Positions 47,963-59,538 of a stretch of DNA of 64,000 nt are shown here, piece by piece. The notes under the pieces are model-generated. The model searched no databases and was not told where the DNA came from. It worked only from the letters and a program-made list of their open reading frames with translations. The translations under genes were made by a program, and so were the position numbers. The DNA is from Kappaphycus alvarezii (taxonomy: Eukaryota; Rhodophyta; Florideophyceae; Gigartinales; Solieriaceae). Position 1 is the stretch's first letter. Each line of letters starts with the position of its first letter. The DNA lies in the NCBI GenBank assembly GCA_002205965.3, contig NADL03000534.1, forward strand, positions 1 to 64,000. The letters are read 5' to 3'.

Positions 47963-48545
47963 TCAGAGCCATTTTGCAGCATGCAGGAGTTGTACTGTGG
48001 GTTTGCTGGCGTTGTCAATGGGGTTTGGTAACTTCACGTATACCTCAAGGATTTCCGAAATGTGTACACCTTCTATCTTCCGAGCAGCATTAGCCTGAAG
48101 GTTCGAAAAATTTGCGGTTATTCCATACTGCTCCGACGGGCCGTAGATGATGCTGCGGTACGCATCGAGAACCACTACATGATCGATCACGCGGTCACTA
48201 TCCACCAAAGAGACCAAACAAACCCCTGTGCAATATCCGGCAACAATCTCCAAAGCAGACCCCTCACAATTATTGTGTAAAACGCTCCTATCCTTCGGGC
48301 GCCACACACCGAGCCTAAGTCCCAACCCCAGGACAATCAGTATGACCTGCTTCAACGAACGAATGTGCACGCGTGAGACGGTAAGCGACGTGCGCACCGT
48401 CGCAGCAGCTATTTCGCCACGCAGAAACCAAACCTCATTCACAATGCCAGCCAACCCACAGTCATTGCCATCACCAAAATCTTCTTCCACAATCCCCGCT
48501 GGCGACGTCACCGACCCCTTTTTGCTATTGCGTCCTACGAGTCTG
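47963..48545 (-). pseudogene. unrecognised coding remnant (minus copy of inverted pair)
   Basis: An open minus-strand frame of 182 codons starts TSPAGIVEEDFGDGN, matching the plus copy at 47.5 kb. It continues CGLAGIVNEVWFLRGEIAAA, RSLKQVILIVLGLGLRLGVW and ends ISEILEVYVKLPNP... near 47963. Function is unknown. Confidence 0.4.
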
Positions 48546-49070
48546 TAGTAAGCCGCAGATCGCCGTCTTGGGCAGCTCTCTCGCTAGTACAGTAAATTTT
48601 ATTTCTTTACCGTACACCCTGTCTTTTTCTCCATTAACCGTCCTGTCGACTAACCTCGCTGATTGTACACCGACGCGACAAGGAGAGTGCATAAGGCACA
48701 GTCTCACGACAACTCGGATTCCGGTGTTGCTGAGCAGCCGGAGCTGTTTAGGAACATAGGAATATGACTTAAGAATCATTAATCAGAATGAAAGACACAA
48801 TGTCCCGCAGCGCCTCCTCTACTTCCTCCTACTCCCTTCTGCACTTTCTTGCATTGTTTTGATAACAAGTGCATAGGACATACAACCTTTCCATTACTCG
48901 CAGTAAACTGATGTGCGCAAAATTCGCACACAAAAAATCTAAAAGAGGACCAAATTCGAATATAGTATGGGAATTTGCTAGATATGTTTACAGTTTCTGA
49001 ATTTGCAGAAGATATTTTTAATTTGGATCAGTGTGGCAAATTCGCGGGTTGATTTTTATTTTAAGACACG
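48546..49070. other. intergenic, no gene recognised
   Basis: AT-leaning spacer upstream of the acidic-protein gene. No domain-bearing frame is seen. Confidence 0.3.
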
Positions 49071-49615
49071 GTGTTATTAATGGATTTCATTACACGTCGA
49101 AGGTCGTCATACTTTTCGAAGACGTCGCGGAATTTCAAGTTAGAAATCGAAGAGGTTGAGGCAACTCCATCAACTACCCCATCGGCTCACCCCTCTTTTT
49201 GGCCCTTAACATTACCAACCACCGCCCTTCTCTCACCATCACCAAGTCATCCCGAGGCCGTCGTCCACTCAAAGCTCTGGCCCTGATGGCAAATGGTCCA
49301 ACCGACTACGATGATTACTGTAGAAGATTAGACTGGGAACTCGTTCGGGAGTGGGTCCGCCGTAACTGCTTCGAGCAGGCAGAAGAAGCAGAGGAGGAAG
49401 AAGAGGAGGATGAGGAGGCTGAGGAGGATGAAGAGGAGGACTGGGTGGACCTGTGGGAGCCACTGGTGTACAATGGCGGAGGGGCTCCCATGGAGAACGA
49501 AGGGTAGACTGAGGGAGTAATTGTGATCTCTGGCTCTTCCGACGAATATGAAGAGAGGAGTAAAGAGGAGCATGAGGAGCATGAGGGGAGGAAGACATGG
49601 AAAGTGCTGGATTAG
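49071..49615 (+). CDS. acidic low-complexity protein, hypothetical
   Basis: Plus-strand coding sequence in two overlapping frames. 49071-49200 ends FKLEIEEVEATPSTTPSAHP. A second frame from about 49199 reads ALMANGPTDYDDYCRRLDWE, LVREWVRRNCFEQ, a long Glu/Asp tract (about 30 residues), then DWVDLWEPLVYNGGGAP. A TAG stands at 49505-49507. The same frame then continues TEGVIVISGSSDEYEERSKE to a TAG at about 49613. VIVISGSSDE has the look of a SUMO-interacting motif (hydrophobic core plus acidic flank). No family is recognised. The acidic tract suggests a nuclear or chromatin-linked role, which is inference only. Confidence 0.45.
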
Positions 49616-50384
49616 TTCGGAAGGGCCGGAAAATATGGACCAGTTGGTCCCGACTCTAGAATCGGATGGGATCATCTTCAGCGGTCTAGATATTTCGCAG
49701 AAGGCAATGGAGAATCCTAAGCAGTTTGTGGATACTTGTGGGACTACCTAGGTTGAATGGATATTTTGAGGGAACTGTTTGGCTCTGATATAGAAAACTA
49801 GGATATTAAGGAAAGAATCTATATATTTGTCCTGATAGTATCTGCTGTTAGTCTTTCTCGTTCAGACGATTCCATTTGATGCATTTTATGGTTCTTAGTA
49901 TGTTTCTTTGAGACTTTGAGGTTAGCCAAAAAGTCTCCATAATCTGAGTAAACTTCTTCCTCTCGTGAAGTTCAAGCAAGTTGGCAGACAACTTCAGGTC
50001 AAGTCCGAGTAGTAAGAAGTTGAGAGTCAACTTCAGGCTCAAGAAACATTTTTCCTACTCTGGTCAGAGAACATCAGTGGCATATCCTGCCCCTTCCATA
50101 CTTGCTTGTAGCCCTCCCAACTTTCTTCCTTATCCACTTCTTATTGTTCGTTCAACTATACCACGGTAGCACTTTCGTCGCTTGCAATACCTCCTTCTTG
50201 GGGTAGTTGGTTCTGAGAATCTCTTCTCCCGACGACTTACTTCTATCATAAACCAACCCAATTTACGCGCTTTCTGGTATGGCCTTGGTTAACCTATTTT
50301 TTCGACTTAAGCCTCCAGCTTCATCGTCAGTGTGTCTCGTGCAGGCCTTTGCAACTCCGAAAATTAGTGTCGTGACGTTACTCT
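49616..50384. other. intergenic, no gene recognised
   Basis: Frames at 49848-50042 and 49981-50169 are short and unrecognised. Confidence 0.3.
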
Positions 50385-50479
50385 ATGGGAAAAGACTTTA
50401 GTCTCACCAGCGCGATTACTTGTTCTGGAACCTCGCCAAAATACAGTTCTCACCTCGAAAGTACCTCATACACGGCCTC

Positions 50480-50888
50480 ATTTTCCCCTGAGCCAGCGAA
50501 AGATTGCATAGAAAGCCTTGTACGCTTCCCTGTTTTGTCACTCGGAACGCCTGGCGCATCTACTCTTTTACCCGCCCAATTTCCACCGGTGCTAAATCAT
50601 TCCCATTCCATTGCAGACGGTCGATTTTGCTCTGCGACCCGATGAGAAAAGCTATTGCAAAGGGCCTAGAGAAGCTGAAACGGGAAACTGGCATATATGT
50701 ACAGGTCTCTATTAAGCACGGTTCCTTCTCCGACTAGCGTCAGAGTTAGCTCGGTGACTGTAAAAGTCGTGCCATGTGTTGAGTGTAAAGCAATCCTACA
50801 GTGCTCATTTGCCTTATCTGCGATCACTTGCTCGGCTGTAGAAGGGTTTGTGTAGTCGTCCAACTTTTCTATCAGCGTGCTCTGTTTT
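50480..50888 (-). CDS. exons of an unrecognised protein
   Basis: The minus strand after an acceptor-like AAAAACAG at about 50890 reads STLIEKLDDYTNPSTAEQVI, ADKANEHCRIALHSTHGTTF and TVTELTLTLVGEGTVLNRDL. Removing a 28-base GT-AG segment (GTACATATATGCC...TTTCAG, near 50675-50702) continues the frame as FSRPFAIAFLIGSQSKIDRL and QWNGNDLAPVEIGRVKE to a TAG. The same frame stays open past that TAG for some 50 codons. Composition is coding-like but I recognise no family. Upstream exons are not identified. Confidence 0.35.
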
Positions 50889-50889
50889 T

Positions 50890-51670
50890 ACTCCATGAAA
50901 TCGTAAGATCTTCGAATTTAAATGGGAGTTTTCAGAAAAACAGAGAAAAAGATATACCCTTCGAAGGTTAGGAAAGAGCTGAGCGCTAGGGACCGGGGCG
51001 GCACCGCTTTTAAGGTTGTCTGGCTGACAGTGTCTGACAGCGGCACGCTGCTTTCTGCCCTTGAGAGGCATATACAAACATCTTGAGTCACCGTTCTACT
51101 TCTAGAGAATTTGGCCTGCTAAGTTGCATACCGCATGCAAAATGAGCGACTACTGATTCAGGGATGATAACCGATCCGACCTTTAACTTGTTGAAACATG
51201 CTAAACCACCCCCATTAGGAGTAGTGAACCGATGTTCTCCAGCAGACGGGTTTTTACCCTTTTCTGGTGTTTCTAAGCGGGTGAGCTGACTTTGTCATTA
51301 CAAGTAAGCTCTATCAACATTAGATATTCAGAGTCTCAACGGCCCTTGACAGCACGGGCATCTCAATGGATGGCAACATCGTGGAGGAACGCGTTGATAT
51401 ATCCGTCGGCGTACAGTTGTGCGATCCGAGAAAAGTGGACGTGAAATGCAGGGAATAAGGTCGTGAATGAGGCGAACAGTTGAATGGGATGCAGTCCCAT
51501 TAGAGTCTACAGTACGACGATAGGCTGATGATGAAATTCAAGGCGGTAACTGGATCCGTGAGGAGTTGGAACCAGCGTCGAGATAATTTCCGCTCAAGGC
51601 CGTACATCATCTCATCTCCGCTAGCTTGCCGTAGCTGAGCGGGAATGCTTGCTTGCATCTCTGAGAACTC
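50890..51670. other. intergenic, no gene recognised
   Basis: Possible upstream exons of the preceding minus-strand gene would lie here; a frame at 51077-50814 is the only candidate. Nothing else is visible. Confidence 0.3.
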
Positions 51671-51674
51671 AGCA

Positions 51675-51890
51675 TTTCAGCACAGCATGGTACTGAGCTG
51701 TACTGTACTGTACTGAACACTGCTTTCAACGATTACCGGGATTTCGTTACAGGTCGTACACGTGTACAGCATTTATGCCTCAACCTGACCAACTGCGTTG
51801 TCGCGTCCTTCGCCCTGGGCCAGGCCCCAGATTGAATCACTCATTGCGGTACAGCACTGTACAGTACAGTACAGTACTGGATGTATCGAC
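51675..51890. repeat. GTAC-palindrome patches downstream of the peptidase gene
   Basis: Two patches, GAGCTGTACTGTACTGTACT near 51693-51712 and ACTGTACAGTACAGTACAGT near 51856-51875, lie between the peptidase stop and the next region. Confidence 0.55.
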
Positions 51891-52022
51891 GCGCAGAAAT
51901 CACAATGGCAAAAGATCAAGGCAACTAACGTAGATTTGATCCTACTGTACGGTATCATGACTTCACAAACTAATCTCTTCTCGCTATGCTCTCGTTCTTA
52001 GCAAGCATCAATCTCTAGATCG

Positions 52023-53177
52023 TCAACAATTGTTACCAAACTCCTTTCCAACCGCATCTGACGCTCGTAGCAACTCCCATCCGATCCCCGCCTCAAAAGT
52101 CGAGTGTCCAGCATCATCGACAATAACCGTTTCAGCATTTCCCCCAAACATGGCGCCCAATTCAAAAGCTGTCTTCCTCGGACAAACCATGTCCCACCGC
52201 CCTTGCACAATGTAAGCCTTGATATGCCGAATCTTTTTCATCTGTTTCTCGGACAGAAGGAACCCATCCTCTTCCAAAAAGCCCTCATTAACAAAATAGT
52301 GACTTTCTATCCTGGCAAATGCCAACGTCTCCTCCTCTGTGTATTCCGAGGTCCCCGGCTCACCCTCTTCTTCCCCAGATCTCGGGAAGCAACTCAATGC
52401 ATGCTCCCATCCACTCCAGGCGTGGGCGGCCTTCATCCTCTCCTTTGACTCCACATTACTGCTAAGCACTTTGTGAAATGCGTGCATCAAATTGGGGGCC
52501 TGCCGCATTCCCTCCGGTAAGCCCTGCAGATATTTTTCGAATGCTTCCGGGTAGAGCATCGCAGCCCCATTGCGTTCGTAGAGCCATTCTACTTCCTGTT
52601 TACGAATCATAAATATACCCCTTAATATCAAGGCAACGACCCGGTCTGCATGGCACTGTGCGTATGCCACTGACAATGTGGATCCCCAACTGCCTCCGAA
52701 CACGACCCACTTACCCACATTGCATGCTTCACGAATGGTTTCCATGTCCTGCACTATGCCCATGTTCGTATTCTCCTCCAAACATGCCGTGGGAGTGGAC
52801 TTGCCGCATCCACGCTGATCAAACAAAATTATCTTGTACACTAACACCCATGTTCCATTTTGTCAGTACCAAGCAAAACGCAGAACTCTATTTCAAACAG
52901 GTCTCGCACATGATAAAGGTTAATTCATTTCGAAAAGACATGATAGAGCGTACCTTGCGGATCAAAAAATCGTCGATGGCTTCTACAGTCGCCCCTCCTG
53001 GTCCGCCATGAACGAAGATAACAGGTAAGCCCTGCGGATTGCCGGATATTTCGTAGTAAACGGTGTGAATGTCTGAGACCTTGACGTTATCAGTGAAGTA
53101 GGGCTTAATCGGCGGATAAAGGACCCTGCGCTTCTTCAGGGTTAGAAGTGCCGCGGGGCATCGAGCTCAGTTGCCAT
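52023..53177 (-). CDS. proline iminopeptidase (alpha/beta hydrolase), two exons
   Basis: Prolyl aminopeptidase of the S33 family, which removes N-terminal proline from peptides in the cytosol. Two exons give about 347 residues, a normal family length. Exon 1 (53177-52954) holds the N-terminal YPPIKPYFTDNVKVSDIHTV and the oxyanion segment FVHGGPGGATVEA. Exon 2 (52840-52023) holds FDQRGCGKSTP, the nucleophile elbow VFGGSWGSTLSVAYAQCHAD (Gly-x-Ser-x-Gly, Ser in GSWGS), the cap domain, YIVQGRWDMVCP (acid Asp) and DDAGHSTFEAG (catalytic His), so the triad is complete. Stop is TGA. Exon 1 needs one extra base in the G4 run at 53155-53158 and one at GG 52978-52979 to stay in frame from the ATG at 53175-53177. 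GTAC arrays lie on both sides. Confidence 0.9.
52841..52953 (-). other. 113-nt intron of the peptidase gene
   Basis: Donor CAAG/GTACGC and acceptor GTGTTAG/TG on the minus strand, with a branch-like CTGAC about 25 bases before the acceptor. Removal joins RRFFDPQ to VYKIILFDQRG, the family-conserved sequence. Confidence 0.85.
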
Positions 53178-53384
53178 TACAAGGCGACGCTGGAGGGCAT
53201 TTCTCTCCGTGAAAGTTCTCCTTGGTTGTAGAGCGTAGACGAATGAGATCGGGGATCGTTCTGGAGTAAATTACAGAAAACGCAAACATCGATACCGTGC
53301 GAGACACTGCGTATTTCAGAGCCTCCAGCAACGTTGCAGCGGTTGATGTCAACGGCGTGTATGCCTGCCCGCAGTCGGAGAAAC

Positions 53385-53600
53385 GAGCACTGTACAGTAC
53401 TCGAAGGAGATTCTGTGAAACTGTACAGTACAGTACTGTACATGCGCTGTACCATAAATTACCGTACAGTAGTGTTTTGGGCAGAAACGAGCAAGAACTC
53501 TACTGTACAAACACATTGTACGCACGGTGCCTGCTTGTGCAGTGCTGTACCGTACAGTACGTACAGTACACTACAGTCAACGTTCAGTACAGACACATCA
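53385..53600. repeat. GTAC-palindrome cluster upstream of the peptidase gene
   Basis: Over 200 bases rich in CTGTACAGTACAGTACTGTA-type units (for example 53420-53443 and 53540-53575). It lies 210 bases upstream of the minus-strand peptidase start. Confidence 0.6.
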
Positions 53601-53710
53601 TAAACTAAGATGTACACTTAACTGAATAACTATATTTTCTTACTTTCCCGCAGACATATGCACGTAAAACATGCAAAGTCCTGAATACCCCACTCGAACA
53701 AACCTAAAAG

Positions 53711-53772
53711 AATTAGGTTTGAATAGGGTGGCTAAACTCCGCGTGTTGCGCGACTGAATAATCATTCAGTCG
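53711..53772 (-). mobile_element. LINE 3' tail relic with hairpin
   Basis: 53711-53753 matches the 3' tail of the LINE at about 862-905 (shared AATTA, TTTGA, TAGGGTG, CTAA, CGTGT in register; roughly three quarters identical). It is followed by a perfect 9-bp hairpin, CGACTGAAT-AATC-ATTCAGTCG, at 53751-53772. Only the tail is present. Confidence 0.5.
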
Positions 53773-53807
53773 GGGCACAAACATCGGATGAATGAATACC
53801 GTATTGG

Positions 53808-54240
53808 AACAGTACAGTACGTATCATCCCAGGATCTGTTGTACAGTGTACATACAGTATAGTGCATACTGTACAATCGTCGTGGCTAACCACGTGCTAC
53901 GAGTGACATGTCTTGGCAGATGCAATGACTTGTGCCCTTCACTGTAAAGCGGTGCTTACTCAAAGGCACGCTGCTGCGGCCGTCATGTCCAACACACAGC
54001 TCGCCGGCATTGAGCCGGCTCTGTAAGCAAGGTCATTTACTTAATGTTACCCATCAGTGAGGACTTATCCCGCATAACGTATTAGCCTGTGGATAAACCG
54101 ACCATATCTTCCATGCATGAAAATAACCCAAAAATTCCCCCCTGTACAGTAAATAGACCGCCAGGTGCAGACTGCCAGGTGGCGGGACTACTGTACAGTA
54201 CAGTATTGTGTGTCTGGTACTACATACTGTGGTTATCGTC
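53808..54240. repeat. scattered GTAC-palindrome patches
   Basis: Patches near 53808-53880 (ACAGTACAGTACGTA, TGTACAGTGTACATACAGTA) and 54190-54210 (ACTGTACAGTACAGTATTG), separated by plain sequence. Confidence 0.5.
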
Positions 54241-55130
54241 TACTACATCTACTCTGTGGATATTCAAACGGCTACAGAAAGGTAGTCTTCACTAACCGAT
54301 CTGGCGGAGCGAAAGGAGGGGAGCTAGTTGGGATAATCGACTGTTCTAGTAGCAAGCTCTGTTAAATTTCTCAAACGCCGAACTAAAACGGCATACCGGG
54401 GAACTCCTGTACCCGTTCACTTTTCCTGCCCTTTTGCGTCCCCCTCGCTGATACCGCATCTACCAGCGTTATGGACCCAGGGAAGACTTCCAAAAGGCCT
54501 ACGCATGAGAAACCCTTCGATATTTGAGCTCGATCAAGGTCTTCTGCCGTGAAGAGAGAATACTGAAGGTTGAGCTGACTTAATCGCGACTCCAGCCGAG
54601 AAGGGAGAAAGAAGCGTCTACAAAAAGGTGTAGTAGTGTGGGGTCGGCCACTTCTACGTGATGTGCGGAATACGCGTACCTCGCAGTATACTCAGAAAGA
54701 GCTCTGAATACTATCTCGGTCAATTTGGGAAGAATAAAAGAGAGAACAAAGGAAGAAATAAAGATGGGTATGGTAGGTAGTGAGATTGGCGAGGGAAGCA
54801 TAGCGCTTGGGAAAACGAAGGTCGACTACCAAAACGGCCCAAGTTTAGGGACCACTTGCCTAAATGTGACATTGGGTGTGGGCCGGGTACGAAAAATTAG
54901 TAGGAAGTTAGACTACAGGAAACTAATTGGACAAAATAACGGAAAAACGGAAAAAGGCGGCCGCATTGACGATTGTTTGTATGTAGCCCATGTCAGAGTG
55001 GCGGTCCTAGACGCTTATGACTAATTTAGCCTCCTTTCGGCTCGGATGGTGCGGTTGTGTTAGTCGGCCAGCGATTGGTCGGGAGAGCGAGATAGTTAAT
55101 GATCTGCATAATCAGTTGAGATAGATGATA
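54241..55130. other. intergenic, no gene recognised
   Basis: Overlapping frames at 54801-54580 (minus, with a hydrophobic segment) and 54725-55024 (plus) are unrecognised and antisense to each other. Confidence 0.3.
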
Positions 55131-58130
55131 AAAGACTTACTGTAACGAGGTGACTTGTGTCCGAGTGTGGCGGTTTGGAGAGTACAAAGTCTTTGATGGC
55201 CACTGCACTATGGTAAAACCTACAGTACAGGTGTAACCACTGTAATGGGGTGGATGACCTGCAAAAGTGGGACACGGGTACCCACCTCGGTCAGCCAGGG
55301 AAATAGGTAAAAAAAGCCAAAAATTTGGTTCGATATGGTCTTTTTCCTGAGATAGAAGATAAAAAGCCTGTCCAACCCCATTATACCACAAAAGGTATTA
55401 CATATTTTGGGCGTCAGCTGTATGATAGGGGTCTAGCCAAGCTCACCATAGCGTGTAGACGAAGCAAAAGAGAAAGAGAAGACCGACTACGAGCAGGACG
55501 GCCAAGTCAAATCTATCCAAGATAGTAGTGGACTCGATTGCTCAATATAGTCCAATTTCCGTTTAATTGCCTCATTGACACTTTCAATATGGCAGGCGCA
55601 AGAATAATGAAGATCTGAACCGTTACTTTTCAAGGTTCCGATAACTCACCGGCGAACACCTGATGAATGCAGATCAACCATTCAATCTCGAATCGGACAA
55701 TTACCGATAATTAATCTGCTTAATAACGCCTCACTCTTTGAAACGTCCCTAGCCAGTGTCAAGCTCCGTCTCATTGGAATGGAGGAGGAAAAAGGTAAGG
55801 GAACGGTAAGCTCTAAGAAAAAGTTCGGGTTGACACTGGACGAGGTATAGAGGATATCTTTCAGCTCCAAAAAGCTTACTGTATCGACAGCAGGAGCTTC
55901 TGGTAATTCAAGTCTTAATTAAAAGCTATCATTGGAGAAGGTTACGAGTTGCTTCAACATCATTTTTTAAGATGTGAAGCCCATTTTTACAGTATAAACA
56001 AACTAAGTGGTACTCAATATGTAGCCAAATACATTGCTTCCTCTGGTCGATTTTACATTTGAAGCCTTGGTGATGCCGTAAGTATACTTCGTTCTATTGC
56101 TCAAACTACCAGTATGAATTAATCTCCGATCACAAGGCCCCATTTTAAGAAACTCTTAGATCGTAATGTCAGGAGTTTCTTCGTTAGCGGTGAGGCAGGT
56201 CAAAGAGAAGAACGGAACAGAAACTCGCCCAGTAATTGCACTTTCAACGAAAAGAACCCGAAGAATAATCGAAGAGGCGGCGAGAATCTCAGATCAAATC
56301 GAAATAATAAAAAGAAGATGTCAAAAATGCTAACATATTTCGTCGGATAAGCCTGCATGGATTTTGGAAAAAAGGACCACGCTCGCGTTTTTTGAAAGTT
56401 CTAGTATCTGAAAAATTCCACTTTAAAGATCATGAACGCCATAAGTCGTCTTGAAGAATAAGAAAGGAATGAAATAACTGAAAATTTCGACGGAGTTTCG
56501 TCCAGGCTCTAAGCATTCTAAGGGCAAAAGAGCATGGTAATCTGAAATTTTTCAAGCCATGATCTGATATCTGTGCACAAGAAAACTAATTTTATCCTAT
56601 ACAGGGTTGTTTCCACTCCGTTGGGGCATAAAGTCTGCAATAGATATTTCTTTAGTGATGGGAGCCATTTTACTCTGCCTATGGTGAGAAATGAAGTGAT
56701 TTGAAACAAAAGTTCGATATATAGAGTATTCATATCGAAGACTTGAAAGGGAATAAAGTCCTAATTACGTTATACGTCACAAAGGACCGTGGTCCTCTTT
56801 TACTTGGAAATTCTATCTTGAGCAAATCAGATGTGCTCAATTACCATACTCATTGTGTTCTGGTAATTACACAGGGTGTTATAGAAGGATTGATAGCAAA
56901 ATTGTGCTTCCAATCTACGTTACTATAGGTAGAGAAACTCGAACTCACCTCCATATTGTCATAAGTCAAATATTTAAATTAAAAATCTTTCTTGTGAGAA
57001 AGGGGATTTGCTTGGAACGAATAGAGATTATAATAACGGCAGTGAAAGAAAAACGCGCTTCATGGAAAAATATGCGGAATACTTCGCTTTAAAAAATCAC
57101 CTGTATTTGCACTTACTTCTGATGGGCATGAAGGATCTCTGCAAACGGCGCGGAGTTCTTTCACCAGTCTTGTAGCAAGCCCTAGAAGTTGTCGTGTAAA
57201 GGTAGGCTAGCTCCAAGATGACTCGAAGACCATTCAGTATCCGCACGCTACCCTTGAGCAAGCAGCTCGAACCTATAATGACTAATTGCACATCCGTTTC
57301 ACGCATGTGTTTGAATTAACGAAGTGTCCAATATTATATATCAAATATTTGGTTTACGCTTTGCAACGCTTTTTGTCGACTAGAGATATGGAACAAGCTT
57401 CAACACTTTCCGAGACGCATTGGATCGCACTGAATGGAGCTCCTGCGTTAATATCATCACATAAGGAATCTAATAATAATTTTGTGAAAATGTTGTAAAA
57501 GCATGGCATCAAACCATAACATCGCTGAAAAGGATACCAGCAAATTTTTTTGGTGGAAAGTGGAAACTTTGCTTAGTGCCAATGTTATTGCGTATTTTCA
57601 AGTATGCAATGCACGAAAAAGACACGAAAGGTACTTATTTCACAAATCAGGAATTTTTTCATGAGCTGTCGTCGCAACAAACCTTCTCCGTGGAAACAAT
57701 CGTGTCAGTGTCTTTGGGATTGCTAGAGGATACAAACCATCAATTATTGGCATGCCGCAGAAACCAGTGGAATAAGAGCAAATTTTGCGGCGTAATCCCG
57801 CAAAAGTGCAAGAATCCCGATCAATAAATACTGTTTTGTCACATTTCTCACAGAAGTAACTGCAGTTTATTTCTTTGAGAAACGAACAAAACCCGTTTTT
57901 GGAATTTAAGATAGTACAAACCATTTATTCTTTTATTATATTCTATTATGTACATATATTACATATTATATTCAATTAATTTGTTTACGTTTACCTACCG
58001 AATGTTTCCGTTATTCATTGCTCTCACTCTTATCGCCAAATTTCTACAAGCCTCTCCTTAATCACCTTATTTTTATGTTTTATCAATTGTGTCTATTAGT
58101 TCACATTAAATCTCGGAATGATCGTAGGAA
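55131..58130. other. second AT-rich island with decayed frames
   Basis: Three kilobases of AT-rich sequence. Plus-strand coding-like remnants: YTTKGITYFGRQLYDRGLAK (55.4 kb), DRGPLLLGNSILSKSDVLNY (56.8 kb), DMEQASTLSETHWIALNGAP (57.4 kb) and YAMHEKDTKGTYFTNQEFFH (57.6 kb). The look is of a degraded mobile element similar in base composition to the island at 27-38 kb. No family can be assigned. Confidence 0.4.
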
Positions 58131-58171
58131 TATGCAAATCTAATTCTTTGCCACAAACCAAAACATTACCT

Positions 58172-59390
58172 TCAATTCCCCCTGCTCTTCATGTAGAAGA
58201 GGAGATTGCAATATGCCCTTATAGAAATTTCCTCGGGAACCACTTCATTAAAAATCGTCGGCCATGTTCTATATTGCTCTTGGTACGGCAGCTGAGAGTC
58301 ATTTCTATTAGTGTAGTAGCAGTACAGTCTATATTGGTGTGGGTGCAAATCTGATTGACGGGGTATAGTTTGGTTCTTTCGCGGTTCAATCGGGTGTGGT
58401 GCCGGCTCTTGGGAGCATGAGCGGATCAGCGAATTGCGTTCCACTTTGCGGTGTGCCACGTCAAAAGTAGAGGTTTGGCGGCGGCTGCGGTTGGTAGGCT
58501 GTATGTGTTCGGTGTTCGTATGACTAGGTCAGTGCTGTTTCGACACTTGCGTCTTATTGATTTTATTTCAAGATTTACTCTTGCCTTATTGGATTCCAGC
58601 GCGCAGAATCGATGTATGCTGGTTTCTTCTACGTCAGTCGCACCCGCTTCAGCCTCTATGTCCCTATGCATGCTTCGCTTTATCAAATCTGTCAGCGTGC
58701 ATACGAGCCTGAGAGCGCTTCCGCTTATTACCTGAAGTAATAGAAATATACCTGATGCGCTTCATTATCGCTCGTAATTTCAATCATCCTCATTGCGAAA
58801 AGGATTCCACTTAATGGTAAAGTCATCGCCAACTTAAAAGAAAATTCTGTCGTAGCTCTCCTCAGTCCAGCAATAATTACTGGAAGCGTAGCCCTCAAAA
58901 TTCCCTGCCGGCCAAAACTTTTCCACAATAACGCAGTCAGACCCTTGGCCTCGTTTATTTTCTCTGAAACGCTTCAAATCCCCTGGGTGGTTTCTTCTGT
59001 GGTACGGTGCAACGCCTTCACTTCAGACTATATGACTGCATATTACTTGTCGAGAAACATACCCTAATTGTCCGGAAACTCTCTCAAAGAATCTAATACT
59101 CGTAATAGTCTTCTCTACATCGCAATTTTCCTAAGGCATCATCTAGAAACACAGCATTACACGCATTATATCAATATCTGAAACTGACCCTGGCTGTTAA
59201 TCACTCGCGCAAACAGCCAGCCCTTCGGCAACACTGAATATTCTATTTCGACCCGTAAAGATTTTATTTCCAGGAAAGTACTTCTTTACTTCTTCTAATG
59301 TCCCTTCTGCCTGAAACCCGGCTGTAAGTGACATTTGTGCGTATCGACACATTTTAAACGTTTGAATATGTTTGTCAAAAGCATCCTATC
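58172..59390 (-). CDS. unrecognised multi-exon gene
   Basis: Coding-like minus-strand blocks in order: AFDKHIQTFKMCRYAQMSLT and YFPGNKIFTGRNRIFSVAEG (59380-59190); VSEKINEAKGLTALLWKSFG, RQGILRATLPVIIAGLRRAT and KLAMTLPLSGILFAMRMIEI (about 58975-58760); VISGSALRLVCTLTDLIKRS to LPTAAAAKPLL (58738-58470); and RKVERNSLIRSCSQEPAPHP to ISIRAYCNLLFYMKSRGN, TGA at 58172. Blocks two and three join if a 20-base GT-AG segment (near 58733-58752) is spliced. Blocks three and four join with one extra base in the A4 run at 58463-58466. The hydrophobic stretch in block two could be a membrane segment. I recognise no family. It could be one gene or an old element. Confidence 0.4.
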
Positions 59391-59538
59391 CATTCCAAAT
59401 CGATCTCCATGGGACAGCAAAAAGCGCCTATACATAAAACTGGAAAGCAGTTTTATAATTAGTGTTACCTTCTTCTTATCTTGGAGAGATTCGTCCAGAA
59501 TCGGTGATGGTTGAAAGCCAATTGAGGACCTTCTAAAG

